Below the pieces are notes generated by a model that was not told where the DNA came from, searched no databases, and worked only from the letters and a program-made list of their open reading frames with translations. This document shows positions 47,530-61,300 of a stretch of 64,000 nucleotides of DNA, piece by piece. Every line of letters starts with the position of its first letter. Position 1 is the first letter of the stretch. Source of the DNA: Janthinobacterium lividum (GTDB taxonomy: Bacteria; Pseudomonadota; Gammaproteobacteria; Burkholderiales; Burkholderiaceae_D); contig NZ_CP139976.1 in NCBI RefSeq assembly GCF_034424625.1, positions 124,001 to 188,000 of the forward strand, read 5' to 3'. Made by a program: the position numbers and the translations under genes.

Positions 47530-49179
47530 TCAGTAGCTGGCCGACAGGTTGAAATTGATGCGGCGCACGTGTTTGTGCGTGCGCGGGCCATCGCGCAGCG
47601 GGTAAGCGAAATCGATGCGGCCATTCAGGTAGCGCAGGAACTGGAAGCTGCTGCCCACGCCCACGGAGGCCAGGCCGAACAGGTCTTTCTGCTCGATCAT
47701 CGGATCGCGCAGGCGCAGGCGCGCGCCATCGGCAAAGGCAAACAGGCGCCAGTTTTCCAGGCGGCTGAAATACGTCAGCTGGGGCGTGCGCCATTCGACG
47801 GTGCCGGAAATGCCGTAGTCGCCCGTCGCTTCGGCCGACAGGTAGCCGCGCACGGAATTGGCGCCGCCGGCGGCCATCTGCTCGCCCGACACGAGCGCCG
47901 CGTCGGCCAACTGGCCCGACATGCGCCCGTGCAGCTGCGCGCCGCTGCCCAAGGTGTAGGTGGCGTTGGCGTCGCCCTTCAGGACGAGGAAGCTGGGCGA
48001 AGCCTTGTAGCGCTTGTTGTCGTAGGCGGCGCTGTTGCTGCCATAGCCGAACGCGGCGCGCGTGCCGGCCACCAGCGACAGGCCCAGGCCATACGTCGCC
48101 GCATCCGTCTGCGCAAAGCCGTTATACGACACGCTCAGGGGCACGTACTTGAGCGGAATATTGCTGCCCGTACCATTGAGTTTCAAGGCTTCCTGGTTAT
48201 CCTTGAAATCGATGCCGGCAGAAAAACTGTGCCACCAGATGCCGCTGTTGGGCACCGTGTAATTGACTTTCATGCCCAGCGCGTGGCCCTTGCCCAGCAC
48301 GCTGGTGCCGCCCGTGCTGGCCACATTGCTGTTCGACTGGTAGCCGGTCGCTTCCACGCTCCAACCCTGCGTGCCGATCGGCGCCACGTACGAGGCGGAC
48401 CACACCTTGGTCTGGTTCAGGTCGCCCGGCGTACCGAAAAAGCTGATGGTCGCGCTATGCCCGAGCTGCCACAGGTTGTCGTGGCCGACCGACATGCTGC
48501 TGCGCAGCTTCTTCGTGTCGGCGCTGTAGTCGTTGTTCAGGCCGATGCTGGCGCGCCACGGGCTGCTGTCGTCCACTTTCAAGTCCACGTCCATGGTGCC
48601 GGACAGGCTGCCTTGCTTGACCAGCGGCATCACCTGGCGCTTGGGACCGCGGTTCAGGGCCGTCAGTTCCACTTGCGCCTGCGTAAAGTCCGGCACCTTG
48701 CCTTCCGTCAGGGCAGGCACTTGCTGGCGCACGTCGAGCGGCGAGTTGTATTGCGCACCGACGACGCGCAAGCGTCCCACCTTCGTTTCGCTCACCTGCA
48801 GCACCACCACGCCCTGCTCCACCTGCTGCTCCGGCAAGTCCACGTAGACGGACTGGTAGCCGCGCGCTTGATAGGCAGCAACGAGGGCGTCGCGCGCCCC
48901 TTCCACGTCCTTCAGGGTGCGGCCCGGCCCCAGAAAGGGCGTCACCGCCTCTTCGATGGCACGCGCATCGAGCACGGTATTGCCGCGCACCAGATATTCC
49001 TCGATCGTCACCTGCCGTTCCGGTGCGGCCACAGGAGCGGCCACAGGAGCGGCCGCCGGGACCGCGTCCTGCGCGCGCGCCATGCCGGGCAGCGCCAGCA
49101 TGGCCAGGCACAGCATCGTCAAGGCGGTCGCAGGCGCCGCTGGCGGCACGTCCCTGCCCTTGGTTGTCATTTCACGCAT
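47530..49179 (-). CDS. Two-partner secretion outer-membrane translocator (TpsB, ShlB/FhaC family)
   Basis: 549 residues. The signal peptide ends near MARAQ. A Pro/Ala linker with a short tandem repeat (VAAPVAAP) precedes two POTRA domains (about 55-210; EEYLVRGNTVLDARAIEEAV, VGRLRVVGAQYNSPLDVR) and a 16-stranded Omp85-type barrel. The conserved VRGY of loop L6 is at 443-446 in GGANSVRGYLS. TpsB exports the TpsA protein through the outer membrane. It lies 141 bp after the TpsA gene, and the start was taken as the ATG at 49179 (AGGTG upstream; an ATG at 49170 is possible). Confidence 0.94.
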   Translation of the reverse strand: MREMTTKGRDVPPAAPATALTMLCLAMLALPGMARAQDAVPAAAPVAAPVAAPERQVTIEEYLVRGNTVLDARAIEEAVTPFLGPGRTLKDVEGARDALVAAYQARGYQSVYVDLPEQQVEQGVVVLQVSETKVGRLRVVGAQYNSPLDVRQQVPALTEGKVPDFTQAQVELTALNRGPKRQVMPLVKQGSLSGTMDVDLKVDDSSPWRASIGLNNDYSADTKKLRSSMSVGHDNLWQLGHSATISFFGTPGDLNQTKVWSASYVAPIGTQGWSVEATGYQSNSNVASTGGTSVLGKGHALGMKVNYTVPNSGIWWHSFSAGIDFKDNQEALKLNGTGSNIPLKYVPLSVSYNGFAQTDAATYGLGLSLVAGTRAAFGYGSNSAAYDNKRYKASPSFLVLKGDANATYTLGSGAQLHGRMSGQLADAALVSGEQMAAGGANSVRGYLSAEATGDYGISGTVEWRTPQLTYFSRLENWRLFAFADGARLRLRDPMIEQKDLFGLASVGVGSSFQFLRYLNGRIDFAYPLRDGPRTHKHVRRINFNLSASY

Positions 49180-49320
49180 CTTCCATTCACCTTAAAATCA
49201 AACGGTTGCCCTGTGTTGCGGCGCTGGGCCGGCGTATTTTTGTTGCTAATGCTGATCTACTGATGCCTAGACAGCCGCCGCGCGCGGCGACTGCCGAATG
49301 TCATCAAATGTTCATAAAAC

Positions 49321-52300
49321 TCACGGTTGCAGGCCGCGCCGCTCGCTCGGCGTGAGCGCCTGCAGCTGCGGCGCCGTCAAGGGCCCCGCCCCCAGCACCT
49401 GCACCACGCCGGCCGGCTGGTAGGTCGATGCCTGCGGCTCTCCACCCTTGAGCTTGCCAACACCGGCTTCGTCCGCCTGCTCATTGCCAAAGCCCAGCAC
49501 CTTCACCGTGAACAGCGATGGCTGCGCCTGACGCGTGGCGGCCCGTTCGCGCTGCAATACCTCCTGCGCCGCCGTCACGGCTTGCGAGGCGGCCGCGCTG
49601 GCATTGCTGAGCGCGCCCACGTTCACGGCGGCGATGGCCGGCATGCCCGTCGACTTGCCCTGCACCTGGATGTTTTCCGCATTCACCACCTGCAAGGCCG
49701 CCAGGTTGACGTTGCCCGAGACGCGGATGCCCGCCTCGCCCGCGTCGATGGTGCCCAGCGGGGCGATCAGGTCGATGTCGCCAGGCGGCACCTCCGGGAT
49801 CGGGTTCAGGGTGGCGATGCCGGCGCCCGTGTTCGGCGTGGTCGGTGACAGGCTCACCATGCCGATGTCGTCGTAGACCCGGCGCTGCGGCGTAAACACC
49901 ACGGTGGACTTGGAGCCGCGGCCGGCATTGATGTCGCCCTGCGCCGACCAGGCCAGGATATTGCCGCCGAAGGTGGTGAAGATGCGGCTCTGGCCCAGCA
50001 GGATGCTGTCGCGGGCATAGATCTGGATTTCACCGGCACCCTGCGTCAGCACGCCCGAGCCTTCGCCCGGCACGAAGCCGCCATCGACGCCCACCAGGGT
50101 GCGCCCGCCCGGCGTCAGTATGTCGATGTTGCCGCCGAAATCAGTGTGGATGCCGGCATCCTGCAAGTCGAACACGGGGGCGTGGGTATCGCCCCCCAGC
50201 ACATATTGCTGGCGCGTCAGGTAATTGACGCCCTTGCGCGGCCGCCTGGTGCTGCCGCCTGAGGCGCCGTCCAGATAGTAGGTGGCGCCACTGAACATGG
50301 TCAGGTCGCCCGCATAGGTCACGGGCTTGCCCTGCGCATCCTTGGTCGGGAACAGCGTGGCGATGGCTTCGCGGCCACGCAGGTAGCTGCCTTCGCGCAC
50401 GCCGCCGGCAGCCGTGTACTCGCGCCCGCCTGCCTTGAGTTCGGCGAAATACACGTTGCGCAGGAAGACACGCTGCTGCTCGGCCGGCAAGGCCGCGAAA
50501 AACTTGCGCGCGTCCATGCTGCCGGCATCGAAGGTCAGCCCGGCGCCATTGCGCTGTCCGGCGCCGTAGCGGGTTTCCAGCCAGTTGACCAGGTGCAGTT
50601 GGCTCGACAGGCCATATTCGCGCTGCAGGTCGCGCCTGCTGCCGCCGGTGCTGGCCTGGAGAGTCTTGTCGAGCTCGCTTTGGCGCGCTGCCAGGAAGGC
50701 GGGCGCGCCCGCAGCGTCGCCGCTGTAGCCGAATTCCGCGCGCAACCAGTCGGCCAGGCCCAGGCGGCCGCCATACACGGCCACCGCCTTGCCCGGCTGG
50801 TCGGCCAGCGACTTGCCTGGATCGATCAGGTTGGCAGCGTCGAGATAGCGCGCGGCAAAGGCGTCGTAGTTGGGGCCATGCGCCCCGACCCCGGCCGCCA
50901 CCGCGATGCTGGCGCCGCTGCTGCGGTCGCCGGATGCGCGATTCGTCACCGCGCCGATACTCTTCAGCTCGGCCTTGTCGGCCATGTCGATATCGCGCCC
51001 GGCCGTCACTTCCAGCGTGCCCGGACCGCCCACGTAGAACGTGCCGTAGCGAATGTCGCGGCCGGCACGCACGACCGACACCTCGTCTGGATTGTTGTGC
51101 AGTATCAGATTGCCGCGCGCCGAACCAACAAAGTTTTCCGTCGGCCGCAGCGGCAGCGACGGGTTGGCGTACGCTATCTCCGAAGTCCAGCCCAGCAGTC
51201 CCTGTGGCGTCGCTTCGACCAGCCCCAGCGCCGTGCCGGAGTTGACGATATCGCGTCCGGCCCGGATATCGACCGGACCGGCGCCCTCGTACCAGGTGCT
51301 GTGGCTGGCCGCATTGCCGCCGCCGCGCGTGATGATGGAACCGGTGCGCAGGCCGATGATGTCGCCCGCCAGCGCGTAATAGCGCGCCGGCAACTGATCC
51401 TGCACCGCATAGCCCGAGGCGGTGGGCGGCGTCAGCGTGAACAGCGGATAACGCTGCGGTGTAGCGCCCGCTTCGCGCGACGCGAACAGCACGCTGGGCG
51501 CCTGCGCTTCCTGGTTGACGTTATGCGTGTACGTGTCGCCATACACGGTCAGGCCACTCACTCCCGCGAAACCGGGATTGAACGGGCTCGGCAGCGCGGT
51601 CGGATCGGCGCCCGACGCCGTCACCGAATAAGCACCCGCGTAGATCGAATCGGCGGCCAGCAATTCCAGCTGCCCCGGCGTGCGGCGCGTAAAATGCGCA
51701 TCGACCGGCGATGGTGCCAGCAGCAGGCCGGTGGCCGGCCGCGCCAGCGTGTTGGTACCGGTGTCCGTCGCGCCTTGGGCGGAGTTGCCCATATACAGGC
51801 TGCCGCTGGCGGCCACGGCGCGCAATTGCGACGGCATCACGAAACGCCCGCCGCTGGAAGCCTGGTTGCCGCTGGCGCGGTCGTCGCTCCAGGCCGTGGA
51901 CGGCGTCAGGTTGCCGCCCGCGCTGAACAGGTCGATAGCGGTCGACGGCGTCCACAGCGAGAACCAGCTGTAGCCCTCGCCGTCTTGCGCCACGCCCTTC
52001 GCGGTGAACGGCGTGCCGTTGTTGATCTGGGTGACGCGGCCGGCGTCGCCCACGCCGCCCAGCACCAGGTCGCCGCGCGCATCGATGCGCACGCCGGAGT
52101 CGCCCGGCACCACCACCGGCCCGCCGCCCGCGATGGACGAAGTGGCGGTGTAGACCTGGTAGGCGCGCGATTCCTGGCTGTCGCCCTTGTCGAAGCGCAG
52201 CTCGATGCCGCCCACCGATCCCGCCTCCATGCGCAAGGCGCCGCGCAGGTTGACGAAGGTGCTGTTAAGGTCGCCACGCGTGCCGGAAAAACGGGTATCC

Positions 52301-55300
52301 GGCGTGATCTCGCCTGTCGTGTCGGCAAACGAGCGCACTTCGGCCACCGGATTGAGGCCGCCGCCAATGCGCACGTCAAGGTCGCCACCGCCGGTCAGCG
52401 TGAGCGCGGAACCGTCGGCCGATACCCGGCCGGTGCTGGCCACCGCCAGATTCAAGCCCTGGCTGCGCATGGCGAATTTGCCGCCTTGGTCGGTACGCGG
52501 CGACAGCATGCCGGCGGCCTTGCCCGCCTCGAATACGAGGTTGCCGCCGCCCAGGGTGCCGATGCCGGTAAAGCCGGTCATCACGGGCTGGGTCTCGTAC
52601 AGGTAGTTCGTGCCGAGACCGCCGGCCACATAACTGCCAAAGTTGATCCACCAGGCGGTGGGCACGCCCTCGCCCTGGGCAACCGCGCTGCCGGTGCCCT
52701 GGCGCCACAGCCAGGTGCCGACGGCGCTGCTGTCCTGCTGCGGACGCAAATAGCCCACGTCGTCGGGGCGACGCTCCGTGCTGTAGCCGCCACCCACCAG
52801 GTCGCCGGTGACGTCGCCCTGGGCGCGCACCAGCACGTTGCCGCCATGCTCGGGATACCAGGCCTGGTACAGGCTTTGCGCGCCACCGTCCACATAAGGC
52901 TTGAAGGCGTCGCCATCGGCGCCGAGAATGGAACCCTTGCGATCCGCCGCGCGCGGCAGGCGGTAAGCCGCCGCCACGTTGGCCGCCTGGGTACCGGCCG
53001 TATACACGCCATACGGCGAACTCTGGTTGAAGTTGCCGCCGGCCAGGAGATCGAGGTCGCCCGTGCCGGTACGCAGCACGCTGAACAGCTGTTGCCGCGC
53101 AGGCTTGGGCACCATCGGGAAGCTGGCACCTTCGGGCAGCCACGTCACCAGGTCGCCCACGCCCCACTGGTTGTACGCCAGCAGCTCCTCCACGCTGGAA
53201 AAGTCGGCGAGATTGATCAGCGTGCCGGCGGGATTGCCAAGATACAGTTCCGAGTCGCCCATCCAGTAGAAATTGCCTGCCACGCCGTCGATCGGCGGCG
53301 CCGCCACGCTCGGCAGGCTGAGCCCCAGGACCGCGCCGTAGTGGTGGTCGGTCAGCAGCAGACTGCGGTTGTCGCCCATGGGGCGCAGCGCGCGGCTATC
53401 GGCCGCCTGCATGTCGGCACCGGCCACCAGGCGCATCGACCACGACTGCGAACCGCTGGCCAGCATCGGCGCCAGCGCCCAGTTGCGGCCCTGGTTGCCG
53501 TCGGCATCGCCCGGACGCAGGGCCACCGAGTCGGCGCCGCCAGGCAGCCGCACCCAGGTTTCGCTCGGCACCAGCGCGCCCTTGCGCAGCTGCAGTTCGC
53601 CGGCCAGCACCACGCCATTGGCGGGCGTATCGGGGAAGCCGTCGCCGTCGTAGTCGGGGCTCGGCGTGTCCCTGACGGCGCCCACCGGGAACGGCAGCGG
53701 CACGCCGCCGGGCCAGGTCATGGCCGCCACGGACATCCCCACGGGCAGGCGGGTGCCGGCATCGAGCCGCGTGCCGCTGCCCAGCGTGACGGCCTTCGCC
53801 AGCACGGTGCCGGCCGCATACACGATATCGCCGGCGGCATTGCGCACGGCGCCGCCCAGCACCGTACCAGCCGGCAATTCCACCTCGGCCGTCAGGGTGG
53901 CTTGCGACGGCAGCGCAGTGCCGGCCCGCAAGCTCATGGCTTTCATCGGCAGGTCGTAGTTCAAGGTGCGGCCGGGCTGGAAGAAGGTGTCGTCGGCCAG
54001 CGTGACCAGCTGGCCGTGTGGCACGATGACGTCGGCGCCGAACGGCACGCGACCCTTGGCCAGCATCCAGCCCTTGTCGTCCGGCGTGACCGGCAAGGCC
54101 TTGCCATCGAAGCCGTCATTGATGCTGCCGAAGACGTTCAGGTTGCCGCCGGCGCGCAGCACCAGCGCACCCGCTTCGCCGGAACCGGCCACGCCGGTCT
54201 GCTGCGTGTGCGGATTGACGCTGGCGTAGCGGTAACCGGACAGGTCGATGTCGCCATCGACGTGCAGGTCGCCGTCCGGCGTGGCGCTGAGGATGGCCAC
54301 GCCCGGACGCAGGTGGAAGGCATCCTTGTCCTTGCGCAGGCCGGACAGGCGGCCATTCATCAGCCCGTCGTTGGCCAGGGCGCCCGTCATGAACGCCACG
54401 CTGTCGTCGTGCTTGCGGTCCAGGTAAGCCTGGTTGATGACCTGGTAGGGGCGGCCGTCCGCGCCGGCGTCGGTGCCGGGCGCAGCGTCGTTATACGACC
54501 AGAAACCATTGACCGTGATGGCGCGGGCGCCGTCGATGGCCAGCGGACCGGCCGCATCGATGGCGACGTCGTTGCCGGTGGCGCCACCGAGGCGCCGGGC
54601 GCTCAGCTCCAGCGTGCCCAGCGATGCGATCTGATCAGCCTTGCCTGCGGTACCGGCGCGCAGGTCCATGTGCGCGCCGGTCTCCAGCACCAGGCGGCCG
54701 CTGCCGGCATCGATGTCGATCACGGCGCGGTTGGGCGCCTCGATCACCTGGCCGTAGCTGTCGACCCGCAGCACGCTGCCATGGGCGTCGAGCAGCGCGC
54801 CGCCGGCCACTCTGACGCCGTCGCGCGCTGCCAGGCGGATGCTGCCCACCTGCTCGCCGCTGGCGTCGACCGTGCCGTTGACGGCCAGGTGGCCGCCATC
54901 CACGGAGACCGTGATTTCGCGCGCTTTCAGTTCACTGTCCAGCACCAGGTCGCCCTGCTTGAGCTGGAAGCTGCGGCTGCCGAACACGCCGCCCTTGGTC
55001 AGGCGCTGGTTCAGTCCCTTGAAATCCTCGATATGCTGGCCGCGCACGTCGAGGCCGCCCGCCGCGAACGGCACGTCGGTACCGCCCGCGTCGTAGTGGC
55101 CGCTACTGCCGCCGGCGATGCTGCCCAGCAGCGCCACGCTGCCCGCCTGCGCATCGAGCGCGCTGGCGGTGAGCTTGCCGGCGCGGTTGGAAACGGCCGA
55201 GAAATCGATGCTGGAAGCGGCCGCCTGGCGCACGTCGCCGTGGCGGCTGTCGAGCACCACCTCGCCGCCCCAGCTGTACTTGGCCACGCCGTTGAAATCG

Positions 55301-58300
55301 ATCTTGCGGCCGGCCAGGTCGAGCCTGGCGCCATCGCCCAGCACGACGTCTTGCTCGGCGGATACGCTGAGCTTGCCACTTGGCAGCAGCACGGCCGTGT
55401 CGAGCGTCACGCTGCGCCCGTCCAGCGCCACTTCGGCGCCCAGTGCGCCGGCCAGGGTGGCCGCATCCGGGGCCGCTGCGGCCGCCACCGATGGCTTGGC
55501 GACACGGATGTCGCCGCCCGCCTTGATCTTGTTGACGGAGCCGGCCGCGCCGGTGAGCAGCGCGGTGTTCAGCGCCAGGTTGCCGCCGCTGCGCAGATAG
55601 CCCTTGCTGGCCGTATCCCAGCCGCTTTGCGACTGGTACACCGATAACGATCCCGTATGGTTGGCGGTGATGCGCTCGCTGGCGTTGAACACGACGTCGC
55701 CAAAGCCGAGGATCAAGCGATCCATGCTGTGGATCGTGTCGGGCCGGCTGTTCGGGCCATAGCCAAACTCGACCTGGCGGGCGTCGACCTGCAGGCGCCC
55801 GCTGCCGCTGCCGGCGCCGCCAGTGGCGACCAGGCCCGGCGCGGTCGTGGCGCCGTTCCACACCAGTACGTCGGTCTTGATGCGCGCCACGGCATCGCTG
55901 CCGCCGGCGCCGTAGATCGCCGGAGTGCCGATCACCAGCCGCTCCAGCGACGATTTTCCCGTACTCGCGTTGATGGTCGACAATTCGACGTTGTCATAGA
56001 AATTGATGGCGTCGCGCGCCGTCAGCGCCAGGCTTTCCAGCGCCGGCGCACCCGCGCTGGCGTCGCCGCGCAGCAGGCGGTCGAGGATGCCCTGGTTCAG
56101 GGTCAGTCCGGCCGGCAATGCGTCGCGCGCGGCCATGGCGTCCAGCGACGCTGCGCTGCCCACATTGATGCCGCCCACGGCCAGCACCAGGTTGCGGGTG
56201 CCATAGGTAGTGGCGTCGCGCAGATTGAAGCTCTGGTCGGTGGCGGCGACAATGCTGCCTTCCGAATACAGCGGCGTGCTGCCGCTGCACACTGCGCCCG
56301 CCGCGCAGGCGCCGATGTCGATGCGGCCCGGTCCGGATCGCGGATCGATACTCACGCCGGGCGCCAGCATGTCCAGCCGGCCATTCGACACGGCCAGCAC
56401 GCTGGACGTGCCCGGCGCATACACGTAGCCATTGCCCGAATCCCAGGCGGCGGCGCCACGGCCCAGGGTATTGATGCCACCACCCTGCTCGATGACGATG
56501 CCGCCTGCCTTGCTATTGGTCACCAGGAACACTTCGCCAGCCTTGAGCACGGCGCCGTCGCGCACCACGATGTTATCGACGCCGCCCTGGAACTGGGCGA
56601 TATTCGCTTGCTGGTTGCCGGTAACGCCGCTGTAGTTGACGGTGGGTAAACCGCCAATGCCCAGGCGCGGGGCGCCGATGGCGTTCAGGGCTTCCGCCCG
56701 CACGGCGATCCCATCGAAGCCGACGGTAGGCGCGCCGGCGCTGCCGATGATTTCGTAATTCTTGCCGGAACCGCCCAGCAGCAGCGCGCTGCCGCCGAAA
56801 CCGTCCTTGCCTGGCGTGTAGTTGGTCGTGCCGGCAAAGCGCAGAGCATCGTCGGTGCTGGCCTTGGACTGCACCAGTTCGATGTGCAGCGCCTTGGCGT
56901 CGCGTTCGAGCAGCGGCCGCGGCACGCCGTCGCGCACCGCCTGCGCCAGCGCGAATGCGCCGTAGCTCGTTTCATTGTATTGCGAATAGCTGCGCAGCAC
57001 GTCGGCCGGCGTCAGCACCGCCTGCGATGGCAGCACCGTGCGCCGGTCGGTATTGCTGGTGCCCAGCTGCACGGCGGTAGCAAACGAGCCGTTGCGCATG
57101 GCCGTGGCCGACCCGACAGGCAAGCCGCCGGCGGCCAGGCCGTTCAGCTCCACCCGGAACGCGCCGGGCAGCAGCGCAAAGCTCGACGGCAGCAAGGTAT
57201 AGGTGCCGGCGGCCAGGCCGGGCACGCCGGCGCCGATGGTGATCTGGCGCCCCAGCGCCGGATCGCCGGCGCCATTCTCGGCCACGATGGGCGCATAGCC
57301 CGCCTGCGCGCCCGGAACGATGGCGTAGACGGGATTGGTGGCCAGGCCCGGCAGCACGAAGCCGCCTTTGCCGGACGTCTGCACCAGCGGGTTGAGGCGG
57401 GCGTCGGTCGAGCCGCCGCGTCCGGCCAGGAAGGCCGCGCCGGTCAGGGTGCCACCGCCTGACAGGTCGAGCACGGCGCCCGCGCGCACATCGACGTGTT
57501 CGCCGGTGAGCACGACGGCCGGGTCATTGCCCACGCCCTTGTATGCGACGTCGACGCCGTCCATCATATAGCTCAGGCCATCGAGCGAGCCGCCGTACGG
57601 CATCACCAGGCCGTTGGCGCTGACCGACGTCACGCTGCCAGGCAGCAGATTGGTGTGGCCCGTCACTGCGCCATTCGTATTCTGGCCCAGCGTGATTTTG
57701 CCCAGCGGCGCGCGCACCACGCCCCCCTGGTTCACCGTGCCGGCACTCAGCTCCAGCGAGCCGAACACCGAGTAGGGCAGGGCCGGCAACGGCGCGCCAG
57801 GGTCGCCGCTGCGCTCGATGGTCAGCTTGCGGGCCGGGTCGAACTCGGTCGCCAATTGCCCGAATTCGTTGATCACGTTGCGTTTGCCCACCTCCACCTT
57901 GCCGGTAGCGCCGCTCACCGGATAGATTTGCGCGCCCGCCAGGGTCAGATTGCCGGGCGTGTACAGCGCGGCCGCCGTGCGCATGCGGATATCGCCGCTT
58001 GAGCGCAGCGCCAGCTCGCCGAAGGCATCGCGCTTGACTTCCAGGTCGGCGGCGGCGTTTTGCACGATCACACCGTTGCTGCCGACATTGACGGCATTGG
58101 CGAGGTCGATCAGCGCGGCATGCAGCGTCAGGCTGGCGTGGTCGTCCACGTTGGGCACGCCCAGTTTGCCGCTGCCGATGCCGCCGTTGCCGGAGCCGCG
58201 CACCGGGTTCGGCATCAGGTGGTCGTCGCTCTGGGTGCGGCTGCTGCCGGCCAGACGGATGTAGGGCGCCGCCAGCTTGACTTGCGCGGTGGTGGCGGCG

Positions 58301-61300
58301 TCGGCATGCTCGGCCAGGGCCAATGCGCTGGCGGTCAGGCGCAGGCTCTGGCCCAGCGACAGGTCGAGGTTGCCGTCAAAACTGATCAAGCCATTCGACA
58401 GCAGGGCCAGATGGTCGAAGCCGCCGGCGGCCACGCGGTCCGCACCCAGCCGGGCCACGCCGTAGCGCAGCGCCGGATCGCTGTCGCCCACCTGCAGGTC
58501 GGCAGCCAGGCCACTGTCGCCCTGCAGGCGCGACAGCACCAGCTCGCGCGGCACGCGCACCGCATCTTCCACGCCCAGGCCCTTCAAGTCGAGCTTGCCG
58601 ACGATGCCGTAGTTCGGGGCTTCCAGGTTGAGCGCCAGCGTGCCGCCGGCCGCGCCGGCGCCACCGGCTGCCGCATGCAGGCTGCCGTCGAGCAACAAGC
58701 CGCGGAAGGAACCGAGCGCGATGCTGCCGCCGTCACCGGCCACCTGCACGCTGCCCTGGCCGGGCAGGTCGAGCCGGGCGGCGGCGCCGGACGCTTCCAG
58801 GCGTGCGCCGGGGCGCACGATGACAAAGGCGTCGGCCGCCTCGACCTGGGTGGCGTCGAGATTGTGTTTTGCACCGATCTCGATGGTGCCGCCGGCACCC
58901 ACATGGCCATACACGCCGCCCTGGGCGTCGGTGGCGGTGGCCGCGCGTCCGGCCACGTCGAGTACCGCGCGCTCGCCGATCCAGATCGACTGGGCATTGG
59001 CGCTGCCGTCTGGACGGTTGATCTCGCCACCGGTGACTAGCGTGCCCGGCAACACGGAAATGCGGCCGCCGGCCGCGCTCAGCGTGCCTTCCACGGTTAT
59101 CTGGCCGTTGCCGGTCAGGCTGATGCTCTTGCCGTCATCCACGCGCAGCGTGGCGCCCTCGCCCACCACCAGCGGCGCCTTGGCGTTGCGGGTGCCGGCC
59201 GACAGCGCGATATCGGCGCCGGCCCGTTGCTTGAGCACGCCTTTCACGGCATTTTCCTGCCACAGCGGCGCCAGCCACGGTTGCAGGACGGCGGCTGGAT
59301 CGACGCCGGTAGGCAATTGGCCCGCCAGCGCCAGGTCGGCGCGCAGCAAGGGCATGCTGACGTCGATGGTGGCGTCCTGCGCCACTTGCACGCCTTGCTG
59401 GCCATTGATGTTGTAGTGCGCAAAGCCGCGCTGGAACAGGTCATTGTCCAGCACCAGCAGCGGCTTGACCGCCAGGTCCGTCGGCGCACGGTTACCAGCC
59501 AGCAAGCGATCGCCCGCCTGCAAGGTCACATCAAACGCGAACGCCGTACCGGCGGCCACCCTGGCGTTGAAAGCGGGCACCGGCATGCCGTTCGGGAAGG
59601 CGTCGGCCGGCACCAGGTAGCCGGAACCGAGCTTGCCGCGCACGCCCGTGAGCGTGACGCCGGCCGGCACGGTCATGCCACTGGTGTAGACGATGCCATT
59701 GCTGCCGGTGACGGTGATGTATTCATAGCTGATCGAGGCCGGCGGCACCACCCAGGCGGCCGGCAGGGTGTACGGGCGCGCCGCGCTGAAGTCCGGCAAG
59801 TCCAGCAACGGCTGGCCGGGCTGGACCTTCGTGCTGATATAGCTGAAATCGGTATCGAGCACGGTGCCGGCCTTGATGGTGAAGGCTGCTGCCAAGGTCA
59901 GGTGCACGGGGACGGACTGGCCTGCAGGCAACACACCATTGCCGGCCAGCGCGCCGCCGCCCAGCACCACGCCGGTGCCGCTGTCGATGGTCAGCGTGCC
60001 GCCGCCGTTGACGCCGTAGCCGCGCAGTTCGCCATCGAGCACCAGCGCTTCCGACTTGACGCCGTTGAGATCATTCTGATTCGCGCGCAAGCTGATGTCG
60101 CCGCCGCGCCCGCCCTTCAGCTTGCCGTCGGCCAGCACGGCCGCGCCCGAGGACGTGTCGATCGCGCTGCCGGCTGCCAGGTTGACGGTACCGCTGCTGA
60201 CCAGCGCCACCGACCCGCCGTTGACATAGGGTAAGCCGGACGTGTTGCCCGGATCCAGCTTGAGCTGGCTCCACAGGCCGCGCGTGTCAAGCGTCACGCC
60301 GGCCGTCACATCGATGCCCACCTTTGCTCCGGCCGCGGGCGTGGCGACCGTTGTATCGACCCAGTTGCTGGTGCCATTGGACAGCTTGCTGACGATGTCG
60401 CCCAGCGCAATGCTGCCGCCGCGCGCCGTCAGGCCGGCATTGACCTTGACCTGGGGCGCATGCAGCGCGATGTCGCCGCCAGGCGTGACTTGCACCGCAG
60501 CGTCGACCTCGATGGCGCTGCCGGCGTAGGCCTTGATGCCGCCCAGGTGTTGCGCGTTGAGCCAGCCGGCGTCCAGGTAGGTCTTGCCGACCAGGTTTTC
60601 GGGCAGCGCGTCTTCGCGCAGGAGATTGCCGGCGCTGGCGCCGCCGGTGCCGATATGGATGGCCTGCAGCAGCGCCGCGGGATTGTCGCGCAGCTGCGTG
60701 CTGGCGGCGTCATATACCGGCGCCAGCTGGCCCAGCACCAGCTGGCCGTTGCGGGCGGCGGCCAGTTGCGACTGACGATAACTGTCGAGGCTGGCATCGC
60801 GCGCGTCCTGCTGGCGCTCGCCCTGGAATACGCCCGATTCGATCGCGCCTTCCAGCACGGCCGATGTGGTTCCCACCACCACGCGGCCCGCGTCACGGCC
60901 CACGGTATAGCCGTTTTCCAGCCGTTGCTGGGCGCCGATCAGGGGATTGGCGAAATTTTCCGTCGTTTCCGCGCCCCAGCGCTGGTGGTGCGCGGCGTAG
61001 CCTTGGTACACGCCCGTATACAGCACGTCGCCGGGCGCGGTCGACAGCCTGTACAGCTGGCCATCCTTGCCGCTGAGCCAGCTCTGGCGAATCATGCCCG
61101 TCTGGACGTCAAAAGTGCCGCCGGACACGTTGAGCAGAGAGCCGGCCTGGGTCACCAGTTCACCGCCCTGGAAAGCCACCGTGCCGCCCTGTGCCGCCCA
61201 CTCGCCGATGCCATGGCCGCTGGTGTTCAGATAACCGCTCACTTCGAGCAAGCCGCCGCCCGTGTACCAGCGGTCGGTCGGATAGCCATTCGTGCCTGCC

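Noticed and set aside
50593..55647. 1684-codon plus-strand open frame inside the giant exoprotein gene
   Set aside because: Complement of a repetitive high-GC gene; no domain, start signal or promoter supports it.
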